Assembly: GCA_041166385.1 (NCBI GenBank)
Contig: JBEEFW010000038.1
Coordinates: 1 to 64,000 of the forward strand
DNA from: DASUCS01 sp041166385
GTDB lineage: Bacteria; Actinomycetota; Acidimicrobiia; Acidimicrobiales; JACDCH01
Length of the DNA: 64,000 bases
Reading direction: 5' to 3'
The position numbers were made by a program, and so were the translations under genes. Shown here piece after piece: positions 49,504-57,625 of this stretch. Below the pieces are notes generated by a model, which worked only from the letters and a program-made list of their open reading frames with translations, was not told the DNA's origin and did not search any database. The first letter of the stretch is position 1; the number at the start of each line of letters is the position of its first letter.

Positions 49504-50457
49504 ATGACGACCACCCTGGTGTTGGGCGCTGGCGGAACGGTTGGATTGGCGTATCACGCCGGTGTGCTCAAGGCGCTGAACGAAGTTGCCGGCATCGAAG
49601 CCTCCGAGGCCGACCTGCTCATCGGAACGAGCGCAGGCTCCGCCGCATCCGCGTACCTCCGTTCTGGCTACACGAGCGACGACCTGTGGCAGATGGCACT
49701 CGGCACGCACGAGACGCTCGTCGGCCTCACCGACGACGACCTCGACGAGCGACGACGTGCGCTGTTCACGCGCAACTGGAAGTCGCCGTCGGAGTTGATG
49801 CGGCTCGGGGTCGGCACGTCGTACGCGATGTTGCGCATGGCGGGCCTCGCCCCCGCGCTGCCGTTGCCGCACTCGGTGAAGCACCGCTTTCCGGCTGGTC
49901 TCTTCACGATGGCGTCGGCCGAAGCCGACCTCGGCGAGCAGCTCATCACCGATTGGCCCGAGAAGCCGATGTGGCTGTGCGCGTACGACCTCATGCGCCG
50001 CGAGCGCGTCGTGCTCGGCAACGGCACCGAGACGTCGTTGAACGTGCCCCGCGCCGTGCTGGCGTCGTGCGCGATCCCGGGCATGTACCGCCCGGTGCGC
50101 GATCGCCGGCGCGTGCTCGTCGACGGCGGCGTCACGTCGACCACCAACCTCGACCTCGTCGCGCCTCGTCGACCCGGGCTCGTGATCGTCGTCGCACCCA
50201 TGGCCTACGAGACCGGTGAATCGCTTCGCCCCGCCGATCAGCTCACGCGCCGGCGCGCCGCCAAAGCGCTCGCACGCGAGACGCGCGTGGCCCGAGAGTC
50301 CGGCCACAAGCTCGTGATCCTGCGCCCGTGTCGCGAAGAGGTGCGGGCCCACGGCCGGAACTTCATGCGGATGGATGCGAGCGAGGCCATCGCCCGCCTG
50401 GCCTACGAGTGCGCCGCCCGCACCTTGCAAGGCCGCCTGATCGCACACGCCGCCTGA
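49504..50457 (+). CDS. patatin-like phospholipase
   Basis: A 317-residue patatin-fold lipid hydrolase. The oxyanion loop is LVLGAGGTVGLAYHAGVL, the nucleophile elbow GTSAGS has Ser 43, and the catalytic aspartate is D207 in LVDGGV. No signal peptide. A GGGAAG ribosome site lies about 12 bases before the ATG. Physiological substrate unknown. Repeat family B copy 2 begins 6 bases after the stop. Confidence 0.9.
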   Translation: MTTTLVLGAGGTVGLAYHAGVLKALNEVAGIEASEADLLIGTSAGSAASAYLRSGYTSDDLWQMALGTHETLVGLTDDDLDERRRALFTRNWKSPSELMRLGVGTSYAMLRMAGLAPALPLPHSVKHRFPAGLFTMASAEADLGEQLITDWPEKPMWLCAYDLMRRERVVLGNGTETSLNVPRAVLASCAIPGMYRPVRDRRRVLVDGGVTSTTNLDLVAPRRPGLVIVVAPMAYETGESLRPADQLTRRRAAKALARETRVARESGHKLVILRPCREEVRAHGRNFMRMDASEAIARLAYECAARTLQGRLIAHAA

Positions 50458-50463
50458 CGCGCA

Positions 50464-50511
50464 ACTGGTGCGCACCGAGGTGACGAATCCGTCACTCCCG
50501 TGCGCACCAGT
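50464..50511. repeat. palindromic repeat family B, copy 2
   Basis: A 48-base element with 12-bp outer stem ACTGGTGCGCAC (50464-50475) and its complement at 50500-50511, internal loops, inner stem GTGACG/CGTCAC (plus a G-T pair) and tetraloop AATC. Same length and geometry as copy 1 at 34047-34094; the two outer-stem differences are both compensated. It lies between convergent genes here. Confidence 0.85.
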
Positions 50512-50527
50512 GCGGTGTGGGCGTGGT

Positions 50528-51103
50528 TCAGGTGCCGAGGCTGGCGCCGCTGCTGTTCGCACCCGAGCTCGAGCTCGAACCTGCATCAGCCGGAGGACCG
50601 GAGCCGTCCATACCCGGGCAACCGGCGCCACCGGGTCCACCGGCGTGATTGACGATGTCCGTGATGCGCTCGACCAGGTTGGCGCTGATCGCGTCGGCCT
50701 GCGCTTGCGTGATCTCGCCGCTGGTGACCCGCTCTGCGAGCTTGGACTGCGCGTCGGCCACGAGCGCGTCGATCACCGTCTGCGGGTCGACACTGTTCGC
50801 CGTCGCCACGTCAGCCAGCGACTGACCGGACTGCAACGCCGTCTGCAGGTCCGCCTCGGAGATGCCGATGGCTCCCGCCGCGACCGCGAGGTCGAGCTTG
50901 CCGTGGGGCCCACCATGCCGCCCGGGACCGCCCGGGCCGCGGGGCGCCACGCCATCGGGAGGCGCCGGCGCGCTCTCGCTCGAGGTCGAGTCGCTGCTCG
51001 ACGACTGGGCGGTGGCCACCCCGCCTCCGAGCAGCGCGGCTCCGATGGTCCCACCGGCGAGCAATGAGCCGGTGAAGAGTGCGGCAACGATCTTCTTGTT
51101 CAT
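50528..51103 (-). CDS. secreted helical protein, unknown function
   Basis: A 191-residue exported protein with a cleavable signal (MNKKIVAALFTGSLLAGG, cleavage after ATAQ). A Ser/Pro/Gly-rich segment follows, then a helical domain with KLDLAVAAGAIGISEADLQT and SGQSLADVA. A second helical part resembles DUF2680 (KLAERVTSGEITQAQADAI). The C-terminal tail is Gly/Ser-rich. An AAGGGGGG ribosome site precedes the ATG. It is divergent from the PhoP-like regulator and shares its upstream region with a PhoP-type box. Confidence 0.8.
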   Translation of the reverse strand: MNKKIVAALFTGSLLAGGTIGAALLGGGVATAQSSSSDSTSSESAPAPPDGVAPRGPGGPGRHGGPHGKLDLAVAAGAIGISEADLQTALQSGQSLADVATANSVDPQTVIDALVADAQSKLAERVTSGEITQAQADAISANLVERITDIVNHAGGPGGAGCPGMDGSGPPADAGSSSSSGANSSGASLGT

Positions 51104-51218
51104 CGTGTCCCCCCTTGATCTGGGCCCGGCGACTGCCGGACGTCGCACACCGTGCGGGCCGAACCTGGGTGTCCGCTGGGAATGCGCTGGCCCTTTCCCC
51201 CGAAAGCCCGGCCAGTTC

Positions 51219-51247
51219 TCACAGGGGACTCACAGCGGGTGCACAGC
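51219..51247 (+). promoter_or_regulatory. PhoP-type box, three heptamers with 11-bp period
   Basis: TCACAGG (51219), TCACAGC (51230) and GCACAGC (51241) are separated by 4 bases each. This matches the mycobacterial PhoP direct-repeat motif TCACAGC-N4-TCACAGC. It lies 34 bases before the OmpR-family regulator gene and upstream of the divergent secreted-protein gene, so control of both is plausible. Confidence 0.7.
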
Positions 51248-51280
51248 ACCGGTGGAGCGACACGCGCGACGGTGTGGGCA

Positions 51281-51979
51281 ATGACCACGCCGAAGCCCCA
51301 AGTTCTTGTCGTCGATGACGAAGCGTCGATCGTCGACGCCGTCTCCACCGCGCTGCGCTACGAGGGCTTCGACGTCCGCGAAGCCGTGACCGGACGAGCC
51401 GCCCTCGCCGCCGCCCAAGAGGACCCGCCCGATCTCGTCGTGCTCGACGTGATGCTCCCCGACCTCGACGGCCTCGAGGTCACGCGGCGCCTACGGGCCG
51501 ACGGCATCCGCGTCCCGATCCTGTTCCTCACGGCGAGGGACAGCGTCGAGGACAAGGTCGCCGGCCTCACGGTCGGCGGCGACGACTACGTGACGAAGCC
51601 CTTCTCGCTCGCGGAGATCGTCGCCCGTGCGCACGCGATCCTGCGGCGCACCCAGGGCGACAACACCAACGGCGACGGACAGCTGTCGTTCGCTGACGTG
51701 ATCCTCGATCAGGACACACACGAGGTGTGGCGCGCCGGCAATGCCGTACGCCTGACGGCAACGGAGTTCAACTTGCTCCGCTTCTTCCTGTTGAACCCCC
51801 GGCGCGTGTTGTCGAAGAGCCAGATCCTCGACCATGTGTGGCACTACGACTTCGGCGGCGATCCGAACGTGGTGGAGACGTACGTGAGCTACCTGCGCAA
51901 GAAGCTCGACCAGCACGGCGCGCCGCTCATCCAAACGATCCGCCTCGTGGGGTACTCGCTCCGCGAATCCGACAAGTAG
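51281..51979 (+). CDS. OmpR/PhoP-family response regulator
   Basis: A 232-residue regulator. The receiver domain has acidic residues D12/D13, phosphorylation site D56 (VVLDVMLPD), T84 and K106 (DYVTKPF). The C-terminal winged helix has LTATEFNLLRFFLLNPRRVL and DPNVVETYVSYLRKKLD. The PhoP-like box upstream suggests orthology with mycobacterial PhoP and autoregulation. Kinase gene follows after 5 bases. Confidence 0.93.
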   Translation: MTTPKPQVLVVDDEASIVDAVSTALRYEGFDVREAVTGRAALAAAQEDPPDLVVLDVMLPDLDGLEVTRRLRADGIRVPILFLTARDSVEDKVAGLTVGGDDYVTKPFSLAEIVARAHAILRRTQGDNTNGDGQLSFADVILDQDTHEVWRAGNAVRLTATEFNLLRFFLLNPRRVLSKSQILDHVWHYDFGGDPNVVETYVSYLRKKLDQHGAPLIQTIRLVGYSLRESDK

Positions 51980-51984
51980 CAGCG

Positions 51985-53403
51985 ATGTCGCTCCGGGGTC
52001 GGTTGCTACTCGCCGTCGGCGCTGTCGCGCTGATCGCGCTGCTGACCGCGGACGTCGCGACCTACTCCTCGCTCAAGAACTTCCTCTACACGCGAGTCGA
52101 TCAGTCGCTCGACAGCGCTCATCAGCCATTGGAGCAGGGCCTCGACGGCGATGGCCGCGGCAACCACCCCGGCGGCCCTCCTGACGTCGTGCAGTTCGCG
52201 CCGGGCACCTTTGTCGAGGTACGCGCCGCCGACGACTCCGTGTCATTCGAGACACCCGCGCGCATCCGCGGCGGCAAGGAGTACACACCCGACCTGGCTG
52301 ATCACATCGACCTTCCGGTGTACCAGGGAGGCGGCGGCGACGCCCACACGTACTTCACCGTCAACGCCGTCGAATCGGGCGGACCGGAGTTCCGGGTACG
52401 GGCCTCGACGCTGTCGAACGGCGGCCAGCTCTTCATCGCCGTCCCCCTCGACGACACGAGCGCGACACTGAATCGGCTGCTCGGCATCGAGGCGGCCGTC
52501 ACCCTCGGCGCGTTGATCGCCGCGGCCCTCCTGGGCTGGTGGCTGGTGCGAGTCGGACTGCATCCCCTGGCCGAAGTCGAAGCCACCGCCGACGCGATCG
52601 CCGAGGGCGATCTCGACCGCCGCGTCTCCGGCGACGACGCGAACACCGAGGTCGGCCACCTCGCGAAAGCGTTCAACACGATGGTCGGACGCATCCAGGA
52701 CGCGTTTGCGGCGCGTGATGCCACCGAGGCGCGCCTGCGGAGGTTCGTCGCCGATGCATCACATGAGTTGCGCACGCCCGTGGCTGCCGTGTCCGCTTAT
52801 GCCGAGCTGTTCGACCGCGGCGCCAATGTTCGTCCCGACGACCTCAGCCGGGTGATGACCGGAATCCGGGCCGAGACGGCGCGCATGGGCGATCTCGTCG
52901 AAGACCTGCTGCTGCTGGCGCGCCTCGATGAGGGCCGTCCGCTCGAGCAGGAGCCCGTCGAGCTCGTCACTGTCGCCGCGCAGGCGATCGACGCGTCGCG
53001 TGCTGTCGGCCCCGACTGGCCGATGCGCGTCGACGCCGCCCGGCCGGTGGAGGTCATGGGCGACGCCGCTCGGCTGCGTCAGGTGTTCGACAACCTCCTC
53101 GGCAACGTCCGCTCGCACACCCCTGCTGGGACCGAGGCTTCGGTGCGGGTGTTCGAGGACGGCGACGACGCCGTGATCGAGGTGGCTGACAACGGGCCGG
53201 GGCTCGATCGGGAACAGGCCGACAAGGTGTTCGAGCGCTTCTATCGCGTCGAGGCGTCGCGCTCGCGTGAGCATGGAGGCGCCGGCCTCGGCCTCGCCAT
53301 CGTGGCCGCGATCGTCGGCGCCCACGGGGGCCGCGTCACCGTGATCTCGAGCGTCCAGCAGCCCGGTGCCGTCTTCAGCGTGCGCCTGCCGATCGCCCGC
53401 TGA
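51985..53403 (+). CDS. sensor histidine kinase (PhoR-like)
   Basis: A 472-residue kinase: membrane helix at about 7-27, an external sensor domain of about 140 residues, second helix about 168-189, and a HAMP linker (PLAEVEATADAIAEGDLDRR). HisKA follows with phospho-acceptor H260 (DASHELRTPV), and then the HATPase with N box QVFDNLLGNVRSHTP, G1 VADNGPGL, F box and G2 GGAGLGLAIV. Partner of the response regulator just upstream. Confidence 0.93.
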   Translation: MSLRGRLLLAVGAVALIALLTADVATYSSLKNFLYTRVDQSLDSAHQPLEQGLDGDGRGNHPGGPPDVVQFAPGTFVEVRAADDSVSFETPARIRGGKEYTPDLADHIDLPVYQGGGGDAHTYFTVNAVESGGPEFRVRASTLSNGGQLFIAVPLDDTSATLNRLLGIEAAVTLGALIAAALLGWWLVRVGLHPLAEVEATADAIAEGDLDRRVSGDDANTEVGHLAKAFNTMVGRIQDAFAARDATEARLRRFVADASHELRTPVAAVSAYAELFDRGANVRPDDLSRVMTGIRAETARMGDLVEDLLLLARLDEGRPLEQEPVELVTVAAQAIDASRAVGPDWPMRVDAARPVEVMGDAARLRQVFDNLLGNVRSHTPAGTEASVRVFEDGDDAVIEVADNGPGLDREQADKVFERFYRVEASRSREHGGAGLGLAIVAAIVGAHGGRVTVISSVQQPGAVFSVRLPIAR

Positions 53404-53496
53404 CGGCCCTCGCCCGTATAGAGGAATCGGGCAAATCGCCGTCGAACGCTGAGGGTAAGGTAAATCTGACGGTGCATCAGGTCTGGGGGGTCGCTG

Positions 53497-54966
53497 GTGC
53501 GGAGACGCGTTCTTCGAACTCACAGGAGTCATCGGGGCCCGAGGCGGCAGCGCGCGGTCGCGCTCGGCGTCGCGCTGGCGCTGCTGGCCGCATGCGGGTC
53601 GCGCGCGACTGACGCGCAGGTCGTCGAGGCGCTCGGCACGGGGAACGGCACTGGCGCAAACCGCACGTCAGGCGCCACCGGAACGGCCGCCGGAGCGAAC
53701 GGCGGGACCGACGGCGCCGCGGGCACGGGCGGCGTCGACGGCACGGGCGGAGGCGCGACCGGTGCGGGCGACGCCGGCGCGAACGGCGCCGTCCTCTTCG
53801 TCGGGGACAACGGTGGCGCGACCGACGTCGGCGTGACCGGTGACTCCATCACCGTGGCCAACATCTCGATCCTGCAGGGTCCGGTGCCAGGACTCTTCGC
53901 CGGCGCGCCGCGGGGTGTGCAGGCCTACTTCGCGTACCAGAACAGCTTGGGCGGTGTGTTCGGCCGTCAGCTGAAGGTCGACCAGCAGGACGATCAGTTC
54001 GACTGCGGGATCAACCGCGCCCTCACCGAGGACGACATCAACAAGTACTTCGCGCTCGTCGGGTCCTTCTCGCTGTTCGACGGGTGCGGGGCGGTACCAC
54101 TGAAGGAACATCCCGAGATGCCCGACGTCCACGTGCCGCTCGACGCGACGGCCCAGGCACTCCCCAACAACTTCGCGGTGCAGCCGGTGAAGGCCGGCGC
54201 GAGCACCGGCCCGTTCCAGTACATCAAGGACAAGCACCCGAACGCGATCACGAAGGTCGGCAGCCTCATCGGCAACGTCGACACGGCGAAAGTGGCATGG
54301 GAGAACGCGAAATACGTCATGCAGTCGCTCGGCTACCAGGTCGTGTACGAGCGCATCTTCCAGCCGACAGAGACCGACTTCACCGCCGACATCGTCCAGA
54401 TGCAGAGCAAGGGTGTGCAGTTGCTCACCCTCTCGTCGGCCGACGTGAAGACGATGGCCCGTGTCGAGGCCAAGGCCAACCAACAGAGTTGGCATCCCGA
54501 AGTCACGCTGCTCGGCGCGGCCGGCTACGACAACACGCTGTTCACGCTGGCAGGCAGCAACGCGGCCCTCGAGAACGCCTACCTCTACCTGCCGACCTCG
54601 ATGTACCTGGGTGAAGACCGCGCCGACATTCCGGAGGTGGACCTCTTCCAGACCTGGATGCAGCAGACGAACCCGGGCGCAAACGTCGACCTGTTCACCG
54701 TGTACGGCTGGGCGTCGGCCGAAATGTTCGTGCAGGCGTTGAAAGCGGCGGGGCCACAGGCCACGCGCGCCAGCCTGTTGGGCGCGCTGCAACAGATCGA
54801 TCACTTCGACGGCAACGGCATGCTCGCGCCCGCGGGCCCGGCGTCGAAGACGCCGGCCACCTGCTTCATCATGGTGCAGGTCCACGGCGGCAAGTTCGAG
54901 CGCGTCGACAGCCCGGCCGGGCAGTTCCGCTGCGATGCCACCTACGTGTACCGCCCGGGGGCGTAG
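53497..54966 (+). CDS. branched-chain-amino-acid-type substrate-binding lipoprotein
   Basis: A 489-residue lipoprotein: signal with lipobox ALLAAC (Cys 33), then an unusually long low-complexity linker of about 65 residues rich in Gly, Thr and Ala. A Leu/Ile/Val-type two-lobe binding domain follows (DSITVANISILQGPVPGLF, GSFSLFDGCGAV, TLLGAAGYDNTLF). A G-rich ribosome site precedes the GTG. It lies directly upstream of the fused transporter gene and is its probable receptor. Ligand unknown; the family also binds amides, urea and aromatic acids. Confidence 0.9.
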   Translation: MRRRVLRTHRSHRGPRRQRAVALGVALALLAACGSRATDAQVVEALGTGNGTGANRTSGATGTAAGANGGTDGAAGTGGVDGTGGGATGAGDAGANGAVLFVGDNGGATDVGVTGDSITVANISILQGPVPGLFAGAPRGVQAYFAYQNSLGGVFGRQLKVDQQDDQFDCGINRALTEDDINKYFALVGSFSLFDGCGAVPLKEHPEMPDVHVPLDATAQALPNNFAVQPVKAGASTGPFQYIKDKHPNAITKVGSLIGNVDTAKVAWENAKYVMQSLGYQVVYERIFQPTETDFTADIVQMQSKGVQLLTLSSADVKTMARVEAKANQQSWHPEVTLLGAAGYDNTLFTLAGSNAALENAYLYLPTSMYLGEDRADIPEVDLFQTWMQQTNPGANVDLFTVYGWASAEMFVQALKAAGPQATRASLLGALQQIDHFDGNGMLAPAGPASKTPATCFIMVQVHGGKFERVDSPAGQFRCDATYVYRPGA

Positions 54967-54970
54967 ACGC

Positions 54971-57625
54971 GTGGACGTCTTCCTGCAGTTCACGGTGGCC
55001 GGACTGGCTACCGGCTGCATCTATGCCCTGATCGCCTCGGGGCTCACGGTCACGTACATCACGTCGGGCATCTTCAACTTCGCGCACGGCGCACTCGGCA
55101 TGATCGCCGCGTTCACCTACTGGGAGCTCACCAGCGAACACGGCTGGCCGCAGCTTCCCGCGGCCCTCGCTGTACTGCTCTTGCTCGCACCGATCATGGG
55201 TCTGCTGATCGAGAAGCTCATGCGCCGGCTGCACGGCGCGCCCACCGAGGTCACCCTCGTGATCACGCTCGGGCTCCTGCTCGCGTTCATCGGCCTCGCG
55301 CAGACGCGATGGGATCCGGGGCAAGCGCGCGTGCTCAGCGAATTCTTCGCGGGACACCAGGTGCGAGTGCTCGGCATCAACATCACCTATCACCAGGTGA
55401 TCGTGCTGCTCACGACGCTCGCTGTCGTGATCGGCCTGCGCCTCTTCCTCTATCGCACGCGCGCCGGCATCGCGTTGCGCGCCGTCGTCGACGCTCCCGA
55501 TGTCGCGGCGTTGAACGGCGCCGCACCCGATCGGGTGAGCCAGATGGGCTGGGTCATCGGCTCGATGCTCGCCTCCCTCGCCGGTGTGCTCATCGCTCCG
55601 ATCCTGGGTGGACTCGACGTCATCCTGCTGACGTTGCTGGTCGTCAACGGCTACGCCGCCGCCATCGCGGGACGCCTGCGGAGCCTGCCGCTCACGTTCG
55701 GCGGCGGGCTGGCCCTCGGGCTCATCGAGTCGTACACGATCTGGAAGAGCCCCGCGGACCTCGTGAGCGACCTCCACGTCGCGCTCCCGATTCTGTTCCT
55801 GCTCGTCATGCTGTTGCTCGTTCCCGAGGCGCGACTGACCATCGGTCGCACCGCGACACGTCGACCGCTGCGCATCCCCACCTTGCGCGAGTCGATCGTC
55901 GCCGCGATCGCGTTCGCGGGTGTCGGCTGGGTCGTGTCCGGCTTCCTCTCCAACCGCGACCTGTTGACGATGGGCCGCGGGATCATCATGACCCTCGTCA
56001 TGCTCTCGCTCGTGCTGCTCACGGGCTACGGCGGCCAGATCTCGCTGTGCCAGCTCACCTTCGTCGGCGTCGGCGCGTTCGCTATGGGCAAGGTCGCCGG
56101 CGGCGATTCAATCCTCGGCCTGTTTGCCGCCGTCGCGCTATCCGCTGTCGTCGGCGCGATCGTCGCATTGCCCGCACTCCGCCTGCGTGGCCTCTACCTC
56201 GCGCTCACCACCTTTGCCTTCGCGCAGGTGATGACGGCGCTGTTCTTCAAGCGCGACGACGTGTTCAGCCAGGGCGGCGCGCTCAGGGTGGGACGCGTGA
56301 ACCTCCTCGGAGTCTCGTTGAGTGCACCAAGGACGTGGTTCGTGTTCCTCGTGATCGTCGTGGCGATCGCCGCCGTCGGAATGCTCGCCTTGCGACGATC
56401 GTCGTTCGGACGTCGCTTGGTCGCCATGTCGGACAGCCCGGCCGCGTGTGCCACCGTCGGCCTGAGCCTCACCAACACGAAGTTGATGGTCTTCGCCGCG
56501 TCCGCAGGGCTGGCCGGTCTCGCCGGCGCGCTGTACGGCGGCAACCAAGGTTCGGTCGGCAGCTTCGACTTCGAAGTGCTCCTCAGCCTCGTGTTGCTGT
56601 TGCAGATGGTCATCTGGGGAGTCGACTCCGTGCTCGGTGTCGTCATCGCGGGCTCGCTGGTGGCCCTGTTCCCCACCATCGAGCAGTACTTCCCCGGGCT
56701 GCGGGGCGGCACGCTCCAGTACCTCGCCACCGGCATCGGCGTGATCCTCCTCAGCCGGCAGCCGGGCGGCATCATCCGGCTCATCGGTGATCGCCTGAAC
56801 ACGTTGAAGGCCGCGCTCATGACGCGCCGCGCCGCGGCCGAGCGGCCAGACGCCGACGTCGTGACACGACCTCGCCCGCGTCCGCGACCGCGCTCGATCG
56901 ACGACGCCGCCCCCGCCGTGGTGCCGGCGCTCGAGCTCCGCGGGATCAAGGCCGGCTACGGAGGGATCGAGGTGGTCCACGGCGTCGACCTGATCGTGCC
57001 GCCCGCGTCGGTGTTCGCGTTGCTCGGACCGAACGGCGCCGGCAAGAGCACGTTGCTGAAGGTGGCGAGCTGTCAGAAGGCGCCCACCGAGGGGTGCGTG
57101 CACATCTCGGGCGTGCACGTCAACGGCGCGTCTCCGGAAGCGATCGCTCGTCTCGGCGTGTGCACGATTCCGGAAGGCCGCGGCATCTTCGCGAACCTCA
57201 CCGTCGTCGAGAACCTCCGGATGATGACGTTCCGCGATGGCGTCAACCCGCGTGATGTCGAAGAGAAGGCGATGGCGAGGTTCCCTGCGCTGCGCGACAA
57301 GCGCCAGCGCATCGCTGGCACCTTGTCGGGTGGCGAGCAGCAGATGCTTTCCATGGCGCGCGCCGTCGCCACCGACCCGAAGCTCTTGTTGCTCGACGAG
57401 ATCTCGATGGGGCTGGCGCCGCTGATCGTGGCGCAGATGTACGAGCTGGTCGGTCACCTCGCTGCGGAGGGCTTCGCGTTGTTGATCGTCGAGCAGTTCG
57501 CTCACACGGCGTTGCAGTACGCCGACTACGCCGCCGTCATGACGCACGGCCAGATCCAACTGCTCGGCGAAGCCGCCGACGTGGCGCCCGCGGTCGAAGA
57601 CGTGTACTTCGGAGCGACGGCATGA
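54971..57625 (+). CDS. fused LivH-LivM-LivF ABC transporter
   Basis: An 884-residue polypeptide joining three usually separate subunits. Residues 1 to about 290 are a LivH-type permease (LIASGLTVTYITSGIFNFAHG). Residues about 300-620 are a LivM-type permease (SLVLLTGYGGQISLCQLTFVG, LRLRGLYLALTTFAFAQV). After an Arg/Pro-rich linker (RPRPRPRPRS), residues about 660-884 are a LivF-type ATPase with Walker A GPNGAGKST near 690, signature LSGGEQQ near 785 and LLLLDEISMGLAP. GTG start 4 bases after the binding-protein stop. There is no LivG gene in the window, so the second ATPase is unaccounted for. Confidence 0.9.
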   Translation: MDVFLQFTVAGLATGCIYALIASGLTVTYITSGIFNFAHGALGMIAAFTYWELTSEHGWPQLPAALAVLLLLAPIMGLLIEKLMRRLHGAPTEVTLVITLGLLLAFIGLAQTRWDPGQARVLSEFFAGHQVRVLGINITYHQVIVLLTTLAVVIGLRLFLYRTRAGIALRAVVDAPDVAALNGAAPDRVSQMGWVIGSMLASLAGVLIAPILGGLDVILLTLLVVNGYAAAIAGRLRSLPLTFGGGLALGLIESYTIWKSPADLVSDLHVALPILFLLVMLLLVPEARLTIGRTATRRPLRIPTLRESIVAAIAFAGVGWVVSGFLSNRDLLTMGRGIIMTLVMLSLVLLTGYGGQISLCQLTFVGVGAFAMGKVAGGDSILGLFAAVALSAVVGAIVALPALRLRGLYLALTTFAFAQVMTALFFKRDDVFSQGGALRVGRVNLLGVSLSAPRTWFVFLVIVVAIAAVGMLALRRSSFGRRLVAMSDSPAACATVGLSLTNTKLMVFAASAGLAGLAGALYGGNQGSVGSFDFEVLLSLVLLLQMVIWGVDSVLGVVIAGSLVALFPTIEQYFPGLRGGTLQYLATGIGVILLSRQPGGIIRLIGDRLNTLKAALMTRRAAAERPDADVVTRPRPRPRPRSIDDAAPAVVPALELRGIKAGYGGIEVVHGVDLIVPPASVFALLGPNGAGKSTLLKVASCQKAPTEGCVHISGVHVNGASPEAIARLGVCTIPEGRGIFANLTVVENLRMMTFRDGVNPRDVEEKAMARFPALRDKRQRIAGTLSGGEQQMLSMARAVATDPKLLLLDEISMGLAPLIVAQMYELVGHLAAEGFALLIVEQFAHTALQYADYAAVMTHGQIQLLGEAADVAPAVEDVYFGATA

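Noticed and set aside
53405..53430. GCCCG/CGGGC hairpin after the PhoR-like kinase as a terminator
   Set aside because: It has only a 5-bp stem with an 11-base loop and no T-tract; too weak to list.
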